DNA of 64,000 nt from Bacilli bacterium (GTDB lineage Bacteria > Bacillota_I > Bacilli_A > ML615J-28 > CAG-313): assembly GCA_017501465.1 (NCBI GenBank), contig JAFVWY010000010.1, positions 1 through 64,000 on the forward strand, in the 5' to 3' direction. Each line of letters opens with the position of its first letter. The first letter of the stretch is position 1. Below, one piece after another: positions 17,082 through 25,280 of this stretch. The translations under genes and the position numbers were made by a program. A model generated the notes under the pieces. That model did no database searches, was not told the origin of the DNA, and saw only the letters and a program-made list of their open reading frames with translations.

Positions 17082-17999
17082 ATGAAAAATTATTTACAAT
17101 TATTAATTGAAAAATTTCCAATAAGAAGAAGCAAAGATCAAAAAGAACAATTTAGAGCATTTATAAAAAATGAAGTAAATAATTATGATGTAGTTATTGA
17201 AAATTTAGAAAATAAACATAATAATATTATAATAGGAAATGTAGCAAAAGCGAAGGTTGTTTTTACTGCTCATTATGACACACCAGCTGCAAGTCTATAT
17301 CCTAATTTAATGTTACCGAAAAACTTCGTTTTAAGTTTATTATATGGAATCTTTTTTCCAATATTAATGGCTTTGATATCACTTGCTTTAGCATATGGAT
17401 TATATTCTTTAATGAGATTTCCATATGAAACTATTCTGCTATTATATATTGTTATTTATTTTGGGATGTTTTATCTTTTGACTAGATGTTTTCCAAATAA
17501 AAATAATTCAAATGATAATACATCGGGTGTTTCAGTAATTTTAACATTAATTGAAAAGAATTATCAAGATGTAGCATTTATTCTTTTTGATAATGAAGAA
17601 AAAGGATTATTGGGTTCCAAAGCATATAAAAAAGCTCATAAAGAAATGATGAGTAAAAAAGTATTGATTAATTTTGACTGTGTTGGTAATGGTAAACATA
17701 TTATAATAACTTCCAAAAAAGAAGCTAGAACAACGGAATTATATACTGTATTAACGAATTGTTTTACTAGTGATTTAGAATATAGTGTAGAATTTGTTCC
17801 AATGGAAAAGTCTAGAAGTAATACAGATCATAAAAATTATGAACTAGGCATAGGTATTTTAGCCTGTATTAAAACTAAGAAAGGTTTTTGTTATACCCCT
17901 AGAATTCATACCAAAAAAGATATAAAAGTTGATTTTAATAATATTTTATTTATTACAAATAATTTATCAAAATTAATTGAAAACTATAAAACAAGATAA
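17082..17999 (+). CDS. Membrane-spanning M28-family aminopeptidase
   Basis: 305 aa. Zinc-binding motifs of M28 peptidases are in order: AHYDT (H64, D66), NDNTSG, DNEEKG, a later NFDCVGN and SNTDHKNYE. An unusual insertion between the first and second motifs holds two hydrophobic spans (about 85-135), which would place the catalytic parts on one side of the membrane. It probably removes N-terminal residues from peptides. It follows paralogue 3 by 14 nt and precedes the ureohydrolase by 27 nt, suggesting one transcript. Confidence 0.75.
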   Translation: MKNYLQLLIEKFPIRRSKDQKEQFRAFIKNEVNNYDVVIENLENKHNNIIIGNVAKAKVVFTAHYDTPAASLYPNLMLPKNFVLSLLYGIFFPILMALISLALAYGLYSLMRFPYETILLLYIVIYFGMFYLLTRCFPNKNNSNDNTSGVSVILTLIEKNYQDVAFILFDNEEKGLLGSKAYKKAHKEMMSKKVLINFDCVGNGKHIIITSKKEARTTELYTVLTNCFTSDLEYSVEFVPMEKSRSNTDHKNYELGIGILACIKTKKGFCYTPRIHTKKDIKVDFNNILFITNNLSKLIENYKTR

Positions 18000-18026
18000 T
18001 AAGATATTTATTTTGAAGAGGTATCT

Positions 18027-18902
18027 ATGAAACCATTTAGAGGATTATTAACAGAAAAAGAAAATGCTTTAGTTTATATTACAGGTATAGCTTATGATTT
18101 AGGCGCATCAGTCGGGAAAGGTGCGAGTTTTGCACCAAGTGTAATAAGAGATTTATCAAAACATTTGCCACCATTTACCATGGATGGTGATTCAATTGAA
18201 GATATTAAATTATATGATAATGATATTATCACACCTGATTCATTAGATGATATTAAAAATAAAACACTTGAACTATTTACTGAAAATATTTTTAATGTAT
18301 TTATAGGTGGAGACCATTCTGTATCAATTCCCTTAGAAGAAAATTTCTATGATTATTGGATTAAGCAAAACAAAACTCCAGTTATTATTCATATTGATGC
18401 ACATCCTGATTTTTGTGATTTTTATGATGGGTCTAAGTATTCTCATGCTTGTCCTAATATGCGCGCATATGATAAAGGTTACAAGTTGGAAAATATTACA
18501 TTAATTGGTATTAGAGGTTTTGAAAGACAGGAGGTTGAATTCTTTGATAAACATCCGGAACTAAAGATTTATCGTTCAAGTTATATCAAAGAAAATGGCA
18601 TTAATAATATGTTAGAGCAAATCATTAATAAATATTCTAGTGAAGAATATGTAGTTTATATTTCATATGATATTGATGCTAATGATCCTTCTTTTGTTAG
18701 TGGAACAGGAACTCCCGAGGCATTCGGAATGGACTCCTATGAAGTATTAAAAGTAATTACTACTTTAATTAATAAATTAAATGTTAAGTGTTTTGATATT
18801 GTTGAAGTATCTCCAACACTTGATGATAAAAATAATACTGCTTCATGGTTGGTTTTAAAGACTCTTTATGAAGTATTTAGAAAATTAATAGAAAAGAGAT
18901 AA
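18027..18902 (+). CDS. speB: Ureohydrolase, agmatinase/arginase family
   Basis: 291 aa. All binuclear Mn ligands are present: GGDHS (H97), DAHPD (D124, H126, D128) and SYDID (D215, D217), followed by DPSFVSGTGTPE, typical of agmatinases. The family hydrolyses guanidino compounds to urea; agmatine to putrescine is the best guess, arginine or formimidoylglutamate are alternatives. GAAGAGG precedes the ATG. The SpeD-like gene starts 5 nt after the stop, so the two almost certainly act in one polyamine pathway. The symbol is by family and context. Confidence 0.8.
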   Translation: MKPFRGLLTEKENALVYITGIAYDLGASVGKGASFAPSVIRDLSKHLPPFTMDGDSIEDIKLYDNDIITPDSLDDIKNKTLELFTENIFNVFIGGDHSVSIPLEENFYDYWIKQNKTPVIIHIDAHPDFCDFYDGSKYSHACPNMRAYDKGYKLENITLIGIRGFERQEVEFFDKHPELKIYRSSYIKENGINNMLEQIINKYSSEEYVVYISYDIDANDPSFVSGTGTPEAFGMDSYEVLKVITTLINKLNVKCFDIVEVSPTLDDKNNTASWLVLKTLYEVFRKLIEKR

Positions 18903-18906
18903 ATTT

Positions 18907-19716
18907 ATGAAACATATAACTTTAGATTGTTATGGCGCTAGTCAACATTTACTAAATGATTTAACAACAGTTTATGAAACATTAAATTATTTAGGGTATA
19001 AATTTAATTTAGAACCAATTGCACCACCTCATATCATTCCATATTATTATGGCAGAGTTAAACAAGATAGTGGCATTAGTGCGTATGTATTATTAAAAGG
19101 TGGTCATATTACAATTCATACTTTCCCATTTAGAGAATGTTACTTTGTTGATATTTTCTCAGGTGTTGATTTTGATGAAAACGAAATAAAAGATTATTTC
19201 TTAGATAATTTACCATTTAGTATGGAAGCTTCAAATTTTGAAATGATTGATCGTACTAAACAAAGATTTGATATTTCTCCATATGCACCTGATTGCGATT
19301 TTGGACCTCATTTAATGAGTGAAATTCATACCAATAAAGATATTACGATGGATATGATGTATGACTTTTTAGAAAGTTTTGTCTCTAAAATTAATATGGA
19401 TCCAATCATTAGAACAGTTGTCAATAAAGATAAAATTGAAAACCCTTCTTATATGTCTGGTATAGTAATAATTGCACAAAGTCATATTGCATTCCATTAT
19501 AATATTAAAGAAAAAGTAATTTTAGCTGACTTATTTTCATGTGCACCGTTTAATTATGATGAAGTAGAAAATTTATTTGCTCAACTTGGAACTATTACTT
19601 CAAATGTGTTAGTTCCACGTGGTACTAAACATATTTATAGAGTTCATTCAGAAATAACAGATGATGAATTAAAAGCTAGTACTTTATGGCAAAAAAATAT
19701 TGGAATTAATCGATAA
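18907..19716 (+). CDS. Tandem SpeD-domain pyruvoyl decarboxylase (AdoMetDC-like)
   Basis: 269 aa, about twice a bacterial SpeD (near 125 aa). Two SpeD-like halves are visible. The first (about 1-125) has KGGHITIH where SpeD has the ESHxxIH processing site, so the pyruvoyl Ser is Gly66, and the position 20 residues later, Cys in SpeD, is Gly86. The second half (about 145-269) keeps Ser192 (AQSH), His197 at +5 and Cys212 at +20, the spacing of Bacillus SpeD. Self-cleavage would occur at Gln191-Ser192. It lies 5 nt after the ureohydrolase gene. With no spermidine synthase nearby, it could be a repurposed arginine or ornithine decarboxylase rather than an AdoMet decarboxylase. Confidence 0.8.
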   Translation: MKHITLDCYGASQHLLNDLTTVYETLNYLGYKFNLEPIAPPHIIPYYYGRVKQDSGISAYVLLKGGHITIHTFPFRECYFVDIFSGVDFDENEIKDYFLDNLPFSMEASNFEMIDRTKQRFDISPYAPDCDFGPHLMSEIHTNKDITMDMMYDFLESFVSKINMDPIIRTVVNKDKIENPSYMSGIVIIAQSHIAFHYNIKEKVILADLFSCAPFNYDEVENLFAQLGTITSNVLVPRGTKHIYRVHSEITDDELKASTLWQKNIGINR

Positions 19717-19723
19717 AAAAAAG

Positions 19724-19750
19724 AAACAAGCCTTTTGTTGCTTGTTTTTT
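19724..19750 (+). terminator. Terminator after the SpeD-like gene
   Basis: Stem AAACAAGC/GCTTGTTT, 8-nt loop, T run. Confidence 0.85.
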
Positions 19751-19772
19751 TAATTACAAAGGGATTAATTGA

Positions 19773-19801
19773 TTGAAAAAAAGCATAAAAAATGGTATAA
19801 T
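19773..19801 (+). promoter_or_regulatory. Promoter of the acyltransferase/symporter operon
   Basis: TTGAAA - 17 bp - TATAAT, near-consensus sigmaA type. Confidence 0.8.
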
Positions 19802-19838
19802 AAGTTATAATATAATTTAAATATTAATGGTGATTTTT

Positions 19839-21038
19839 ATGAAGAAAAAATGGTCAAGGGTAAGACATAGAGTGATTACTGTTGTCGTAAGATTCTTTTT
19901 AAGACCCATTATGAGAATAAAATATGGGTTTAAAGGTAAAAAATTTAAAGGTGGAAAACGAGGTTATTTAGTATTGTCTAACCATCAAACATCAATGGAT
20001 CAATTTTTTATTGCGTGTATTTTAGGTAGAAAAACATATTATATTGGTTCTGATGATTTATTGACTATAAGATTTTTAAGTCCACTACTTCAATGGGCAG
20101 TAAGACTAATCCCTTACAAGAAAGCTTCTACTGATTTTACCATTCTTAGAACTTGTCGTCAAGTAGCATCTGAAAATTGTAATATTGTAATGTTTCCTGA
20201 GGGTAATAGAACATACACTGGAAAAACATGTTATATTAATCCAACAGTTGCAAAAATGATCAAATTTCTAAAAATGCCGGTTGCTTTTGTTCATATCGAA
20301 AATGGATATGGTGTACTACCAAGATTTGCTAATAAAGAAAGAAAAGGAAAATGTAGTGCTGAAGTATTTGAAGTCTTAGAATATGATGAGTATAAAGATT
20401 TATCCAATGAACAAATTGAACAACTAGTAAAAGAAAAACTATCTTTTGATGAATCCATTCCTAGTGGACCTTTTAAATCTAAAAGAAAGGCTGAATATTT
20501 AGAAAGAGTAATATATAATTGTCCTATTTGCGGATTTAGTCATTTTATTTCTAATAAGGATACTCTTACTTGTATGAAGTGTAATGCTAGTGTTGATTAT
20601 AATGAGTATAAGCAATTTGAGTCGAAAGATGGAAAGATACCATTTAAAAATGTTGATGAATGGTATTCTTATCAAAGAAAGTATATTTCTAATTTAAGTT
20701 TATCTTCTTTTGAAGAAAATCAATGTATTTTTGAAGATAAAGGTAACTTATTTTTAGTTATTCCTCGTAAGAAGAAACAATTATTATTAGAATATTGTAA
20801 TATCTTATTATTTAAAGATAGAATAGAATTTATTACCGAAAAAGAACATTTTAAACTTTTACTTGAAGACATAGTTTCTAGTGGGGTGTTTGGTAAAAAT
20901 AAAGTAAACTTTTATACTAAAGAAAAGACATATCAAATAAAATCAGATGTTCATTTTAATGCTTTAAAGTATGTTGAAATGATTTATAAATACAAACAAG
21001 AAATAGGAGGCGCTTCTGATGAAATTTGGGGTATTTAG
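19839..21038 (+). CDS. PlsC-like acyltransferase with C-terminal zinc ribbon
   Basis: About 399 aa. Residues 1-190 form a PlsC-type acyltransferase: NHQTSMD (H49, D54) and FPEGNRT (119-125). The C-terminal half is not standard: a zinc ribbon (CPIC 228-231, CMKC 245-248) and a beta-rich, PH-like stretch. The N-terminal part should acylate lysophosphatidate at the membrane; the tail may bind a partner or regulate. The ATG at 19827 has no ribosome site, whereas ATG 19839 follows GGTG, so the latter is used here. The gene overlaps the symporter gene by 20 nt. Confidence 0.75.
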   Translation: MKKKWSRVRHRVITVVVRFFLRPIMRIKYGFKGKKFKGGKRGYLVLSNHQTSMDQFFIACILGRKTYYIGSDDLLTIRFLSPLLQWAVRLIPYKKASTDFTILRTCRQVASENCNIVMFPEGNRTYTGKTCYINPTVAKMIKFLKMPVAFVHIENGYGVLPRFANKERKGKCSAEVFEVLEYDEYKDLSNEQIEQLVKEKLSFDESIPSGPFKSKRKAEYLERVIYNCPICGFSHFISNKDTLTCMKCNASVDYNEYKQFESKDGKIPFKNVDEWYSYQRKYISNLSLSSFEENQCIFEDKGNLFLVIPRKKKQLLLEYCNILLFKDRIEFITEKEHFKLLLEDIVSSGVFGKNKVNFYTKEKTYQIKSDVHFNALKYVEMIYKYKQEIGGASDEIWGI

Positions 21039-22509
21039 TGCAGTACAAACTGAACTTTGGGATACAAACGTTTGGGCGTTTATTTTAGTAGTTGGGATTT
21101 TATTTGGAGGAATGATTCTTGCACACATGTTAAAGAAGATGATTCCTGCTTTAAATAAAATGTTAATTCCAGCATCTGTTTTAGGTGGATTGCTTATTTT
21201 AGTGTTTACAACTTTGTATCAAATTATTACTAAAGACGTATTTTTTGACTTAAAAATATTCGCAGTTGATTTAAACAATGAAGTAACTGGAACTAGTATG
21301 TTGGATAGTATTACTTATCACTGCTTAGGTATTGGCTTTGTTGCAATGAGTCTAAGAACTTCGGATGCTGCTAAGAAAAAAGGTAGAATGGGTGAAGTTA
21401 TAGATACTGGTGTTACTACTGTTTCAACTTATTTAATACAAGCAATTATTGGTTTGTTAATTACAATACCACTTGCTCAACCAGTAGTTGATGGTTTAAT
21501 TGAGGGTTCTGGTGTATTACTTGCTTTAGGATTTGGTCAAGGAACTGGACAAGCTATGAACTTTGGTAAAGCTTTTGCGGACCAAGTTACAATTATGCCG
21601 GATTATTATTTAAAAAATGGTAAAGACTTTGGTTTAGCCATCGCAGCACTTGGTTTCCTTTGTGCTAGTATAGGTGGGGTAATTTATTTAAATATTTTAA
21701 AACGCCAAGGTAAAGTTAAAATAGTTACACAAAAAGAAGTTGAAGAATTATCTGTTGAAAATATTCAAACTAAAGATGAAATTGGTATGAATGAATCAAT
21801 TGATAAATTTTCTGTTCAACTAGCTTTTGTTATGATTGTTTATGCATTATCTTATGGTGCAATGCAACTAGTTAAAGGTATTTTTGGAGATCCTAATACA
21901 CAAAGAACTATCTTTGGCTTTAATTTCTTAATTGGTACATTACTTGCAATTCTATTAAAGAATTTATTTAGATTACTTAGAAAAGCAGGCCTTGTCAAAC
22001 ATCAATATCTTAATAATTTTATGTTGAATAGAATTAGTGGTGTAGCATTTGATATCATGATTGTATCTGGTATTGCAGCTATTAACTTAGAATTATTAAA
22101 GGGTTACTGGTATGTATTATTACTTATGACAATTCTAGGTGCGATATCTACATTCATCTTTATTAGGTTTGTAAGTAAAAAATTCCATAGTGAATATAAA
22201 TATGAACAATTCATGGGAATGTATGGGATGTTAACGGGTACTGCTAGTACTGGTATTATTCTATTAAGAGAAATTGATCCAAACTTCAAAACTCCAGCCA
22301 GTGATAACTTAGTGTATCAAAATCTTCCAGCAATTATTCTTGGCTTCCCAATGTTAATGCTTATTAAAGAAGCAGTAAAGAGTAGAGAACATGCTTTATG
22401 GGTTTTATTAATCCTTGTAGGCTATTTAGCATTTTTAATGATTATTTTATTTAGAAGACAAATATTTAAATCAAGAAAGAAAAAAAATCCAGAAGTTGTC
22501 AAGGAATAA
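21019..22509 (+). CDS. GltS-family sodium/glutamate symporter-like protein
   Basis: 496 aa, polytopic. The stretch LLALGFGQGTGQAMNFG matches the re-entrant GFGQGxGQA hallmark of GltS, and a second repeat-like segment (MYGMLTGTASTGIILLREIDP) lies in the C-terminal half. It probably imports an acidic amino acid or related anion with Na+. It is about 90 residues longer than E. coli GltS, with an extended acidic cytosolic loop (about 240-262). The start, with ATAGGAGG upstream, lies inside the acyltransferase gene. Confidence 0.8.
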   Translation: MKFGVFSAVQTELWDTNVWAFILVVGILFGGMILAHMLKKMIPALNKMLIPASVLGGLLILVFTTLYQIITKDVFFDLKIFAVDLNNEVTGTSMLDSITYHCLGIGFVAMSLRTSDAAKKKGRMGEVIDTGVTTVSTYLIQAIIGLLITIPLAQPVVDGLIEGSGVLLALGFGQGTGQAMNFGKAFADQVTIMPDYYLKNGKDFGLAIAALGFLCASIGGVIYLNILKRQGKVKIVTQKEVEELSVENIQTKDEIGMNESIDKFSVQLAFVMIVYALSYGAMQLVKGIFGDPNTQRTIFGFNFLIGTLLAILLKNLFRLLRKAGLVKHQYLNNFMLNRISGVAFDIMIVSGIAAINLELLKGYWYVLLLMTILGAISTFIFIRFVSKKFHSEYKYEQFMGMYGMLTGTASTGIILLREIDPNFKTPASDNLVYQNLPAIILGFPMLMLIKEAVKSREHALWVLLILVGYLAFLMIILFRRQIFKSRKKKNPEVVKE

Positions 22510-22534
22510 AAATGAATTAATCTTTTTGAAAAGT

Positions 22535-22564
22535 AAGTGTAGAATATTCGTTCTACACTTTTTT
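22535..22564 (+). terminator. Terminator after the symporter gene
   Basis: Stem AAGTGTAGAA/TTCTACACTT, loop TATTCG, T run. Confidence 0.88.
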
Positions 22565-22566
22565 AT

Positions 22567-22595
22567 TTGAATAAAATAGTCTTATATGATATAAT
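22567..22595 (+). promoter_or_regulatory. Promoter of lysA
   Basis: TTGAAT - 17 bp - TATAAT within the extended form TGATATAAT (22587-22595). Confidence 0.75.
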
Positions 22596-22622
22596 AAAAA
22601 TATAAAATATGAGGTAACTAGT

Positions 22623-23912
22623 ATGAAACCAATAGGATTAAAAGAAAAAAATAACATTACTTATATTAATGATTTCTCAATTAATGATTTAGTAAAAGAA
22701 TATAAAACTCCATTATACATTATTGATGAAAAACAATTATTAAAAAACATTAATGATTATAAGGATTCTTTTAAAAGTTTAATGTTTAAAACTAATGTTG
22801 TATATGCATCAAAAGCTTTATTAACTAAAGAATTAACTCATATTTTAAGTGAAAAAGACTTATATATGGATGCGGTTAGTTTGGGAGATCTATTTGTTGC
22901 AAAATCATCTGATTTTGATATGAAAAAAATTGTTTTTCATGGTAATAATAAATCATTAGCTGAATTAGAATATGCGGTTATTAATGATGTTGGTATTATT
23001 GTTGTAGATAATCTATATGAATTAAAATTGCTAATTGATGTTACTAACAGATTAGAGAAAAAGATTAATATAATGTTAAGGGTTAATCCTGGTATTGATG
23101 TTCATACTCACGTTTATGTTCAAACTTCTAAATTATCTTCCAAATTTGGAGAAAGTATTTTTGATGATGAAATCATTCATACCCTTATTAGTACTTTATT
23201 AACTTCTAAATATATTAATTTAATAGGTTTCCATGCTCATATTGGTTCTAGTGTCATGGAAGCGGAAGCATATCAATTAGAAATTGAAAAAATGGTTGCT
23301 TTTCAAAATAAGATTAATAATGAATACCATTTATCGCTTAAGCACTTAAATATTGGCGGTGGGTTTGGAATTACATATACAAAGAAAAATAAAGCAATGC
23401 CAATTCCAAAAATGATTTCTAAAGTAATAGGGTATTTAGAAGCAGAAATTAGTAAAACAAATAGTTTAATCAGTGATGTTTATATTGAACCAGGTCGTTC
23501 TATAGTAGGCAATGCCGGTGTTACCATTTATTCAATTTCACAAATTAAGCCAACATATGGAATGAAAAACTATTTATTCATTGATGGAGGAATGACTGAT
23601 AATATAAGACCCGCATTATATGAGGCTACTTATGAGGTTGATGTGGTTAATAAATTATCTGAAAATAAAGAACATTTGGTAGATGTTGTTGGTAAGTGTT
23701 GTGAGTCGGGTGATATTATCAGAAAAGATGCTCTAATACCTAGTGTTACTGATCAAGATCTATTGATTGTGTATTGTACTGGCGCATATAATTATTCAAT
23801 GTTTTCAAACTATAATAATATGTTAAAACCTGCTTTAATCAGTGTTGGTGATAAAGTGACACTTTGGAGTAGAAGAGAAGAATTGTCAGATTTAATTAGA
23901 TTATTTAAATAA
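22623..23912 (+). CDS. lysA: Diaminopimelate decarboxylase LysA
   Basis: 429 aa fold-type III PLP decarboxylase. The PLP lysine is K64 in YASKALL; HIGSS, GGGFGI, EPGRSIVGNAG (phosphate and substrate loop) and GKCCESGD (catalytic Cys of the partner subunit) follow in order. It converts meso-diaminopimelate to lysine and CO2 in the cytosol. It is a single-gene unit with its own promoter and terminator. The motif set fits DAP rather than ornithine decarboxylase, though a close polyamine paralogue cannot be fully excluded from sequence reading. Confidence 0.88.
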   Translation: MKPIGLKEKNNITYINDFSINDLVKEYKTPLYIIDEKQLLKNINDYKDSFKSLMFKTNVVYASKALLTKELTHILSEKDLYMDAVSLGDLFVAKSSDFDMKKIVFHGNNKSLAELEYAVINDVGIIVVDNLYELKLLIDVTNRLEKKINIMLRVNPGIDVHTHVYVQTSKLSSKFGESIFDDEIIHTLISTLLTSKYINLIGFHAHIGSSVMEAEAYQLEIEKMVAFQNKINNEYHLSLKHLNIGGGFGITYTKKNKAMPIPKMISKVIGYLEAEISKTNSLISDVYIEPGRSIVGNAGVTIYSISQIKPTYGMKNYLFIDGGMTDNIRPALYEATYEVDVVNKLSENKEHLVDVVGKCCESGDIIRKDALIPSVTDQDLLIVYCTGAYNYSMFSNYNNMLKPALISVGDKVTLWSRREELSDLIRLFK

Positions 23913-23940
23913 ACAAGCAAATTTTTTTGCTTGTTTTTTT
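23911..23940 (+). terminator. Terminator after lysA
   Basis: Stem AAACAAGCAAA/TTTGCTTGTTT, then T run. Confidence 0.85.
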
Positions 23941-23985
23941 ATGTGCATTCTGGCCATTTAAAAATGCTATTTAGTAGATTTGATA

Positions 23986-24014
23986 TTGTTATTTTTCTTA
24001 AAAAAGTGTATAAT
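23986..24014 (+). promoter_or_regulatory. Promoter of the RsgI-domain lipoprotein gene
   Basis: TTGTTA - 17 bp - TATAAT. Confidence 0.7.
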
Positions 24015-24039
24015 ATTTGTGTAGAAAGGAAGTTGTATT

Positions 24040-25221
24040 ATGAAAAAAATTCAAAATTTATTATTTATTATTCTAGTTTTATTTTCACTAACTTTTATAG
24101 TTGCATGTGGAAAAGATGACGCACCAGAAGCTACTATGGTAACTATTGATGTAAATCCAAGTTTTGAAATAATAGTAGATGAAGAAAAAAAGGTTGTGTC
24201 AATAACTGCTTTAAATGATGATGCAAGTGTATTGTTATATGGTGAAGTGTTTGTTGGAAAAACAATTGAAGAAGTAACTAATACAATTATGAACCTAAGT
24301 GTAGAATTGGGTTATGTTGCAGAACAGGCAGAAGAAAAAATTCAAATTAGCGTTTCTGGAGCAACTGATTTTAAAGAAGATTTAGAAAAAGAAATATCTA
24401 AGACAATTGAAAAAACTTTAGAAGATGCTAATATTGAAGTTGTTGTAGAAAAAGTAGAAAGTATGAAAATTGATGCATTAAAAGAAGTTGTTAAATTAAA
24501 CTCAACTCTTTCTCAAGAAGAAATTGATGCAATGAGTGAAGAACAATTAATTAATGCGTTAAAAGTTTCTAGAATAGAAACTCAAGAATTACTTAATGAA
24601 GAAATGAGAGAGTTCTATTTCTCAATGAAAAACTATGAAATTAGTTTTGCTGAAAAAGAATATACTGCAAAAATCATCGATGAGTTAGGTGGGTTATACG
24701 ATTTTATTAGTTCAACTTATAGTTCTGCCCTTGATGCTTATCAAAATGTAATTCAAAATGTTGAACAATTAAAATTTGATTTATTAATTGATTCTGACTC
24801 AGTTTATCAAAAAACTTTAAATCAAGTATTAGATGCGAAAACTAAATTCTTAGAACAAAAGAAATATGTAGCAACACTAGAAGCTGGCAACGTAAAACTT
24901 GAAGCCGAAATTAAACTAGATGAATTAAAAACAGTATATGATGGTTTAATCAAAGCATTAGAAAATGCTAAAGCTAGTGCAGTATCTGCATTCGATTCTG
25001 TAATTAGCGCGTTAAAGAAAGTTGAAGAAACTCTAGTAAGTGTTGAAAATATGTTTGATGCTAATATTAAAGAAACTTTATCAGCAAAAGCATCTGAATT
25101 AGAAGCTACTTTAAATCAAGCTAAGAGTGAATTCTTTACAGCATTTGAAGATGAATATAAAGATGACATCAATGCTTATGAAGAAATGCTAAGAGCTCAA
25201 AAAGAAGCATTACAAAAATAG
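24040..25221 (+). CDS. Lipoprotein with RsgI-like domain and long helical tail
   Basis: 393 aa. The signal peptide ends at lipobox IVAC (C23). Residues 30-110 read as the extracytoplasmic domain of RsgI-type anti-sigma factors (VTIDVNPSFEIIVDEE, then VVSITALNDDASVLL). Residues 120-393 are highly charged and helical, probably coiled coil. It lacks the membrane span and cytosolic sigma-binding part of RsgI, and no sigI is adjacent. It therefore looks like a lipid-anchored relative of the sensor module. Single-gene unit; ligand unknown. Confidence 0.75.
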   Translation: MKKIQNLLFIILVLFSLTFIVACGKDDAPEATMVTIDVNPSFEIIVDEEKKVVSITALNDDASVLLYGEVFVGKTIEEVTNTIMNLSVELGYVAEQAEEKIQISVSGATDFKEDLEKEISKTIEKTLEDANIEVVVEKVESMKIDALKEVVKLNSTLSQEEIDAMSEEQLINALKVSRIETQELLNEEMREFYFSMKNYEISFAEKEYTAKIIDELGGLYDFISSTYSSALDAYQNVIQNVEQLKFDLLIDSDSVYQKTLNQVLDAKTKFLEQKKYVATLEAGNVKLEAEIKLDELKTVYDGLIKALENAKASAVSAFDSVISALKKVEETLVSVENMFDANIKETLSAKASELEATLNQAKSEFFTAFEDEYKDDINAYEEMLRAQKEALQK

Positions 25222-25241
25222 CACCTTTTGGTGCTTTTTTT
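25220..25241 (+). terminator. Terminator after the RsgI-domain lipoprotein
   Basis: Stem AGCACC/GGTGCT, TTTT loop, T run. Confidence 0.85.
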
Positions 25242-25250
25242 ATTTATTTA

Positions 25251-25259
25251 TGATATAAT
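25251..25259 (+). promoter_or_regulatory. Extended -10 promoter of the aldo/keto reductase gene
   Basis: TGATATAAT, 22 nt before the ATG; no clear -35. Confidence 0.6.
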
Positions 25260-25280
25260 AAAACAAAAAGGAGTTTTTCT

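Noticed and set aside
22623-23912. LysA-like gene as ornithine/arginine decarboxylase for the polyamine pair
   Set aside because: Motifs fit diaminopimelate decarboxylase and it has its own promoter and terminator, away from the speB-like unit.
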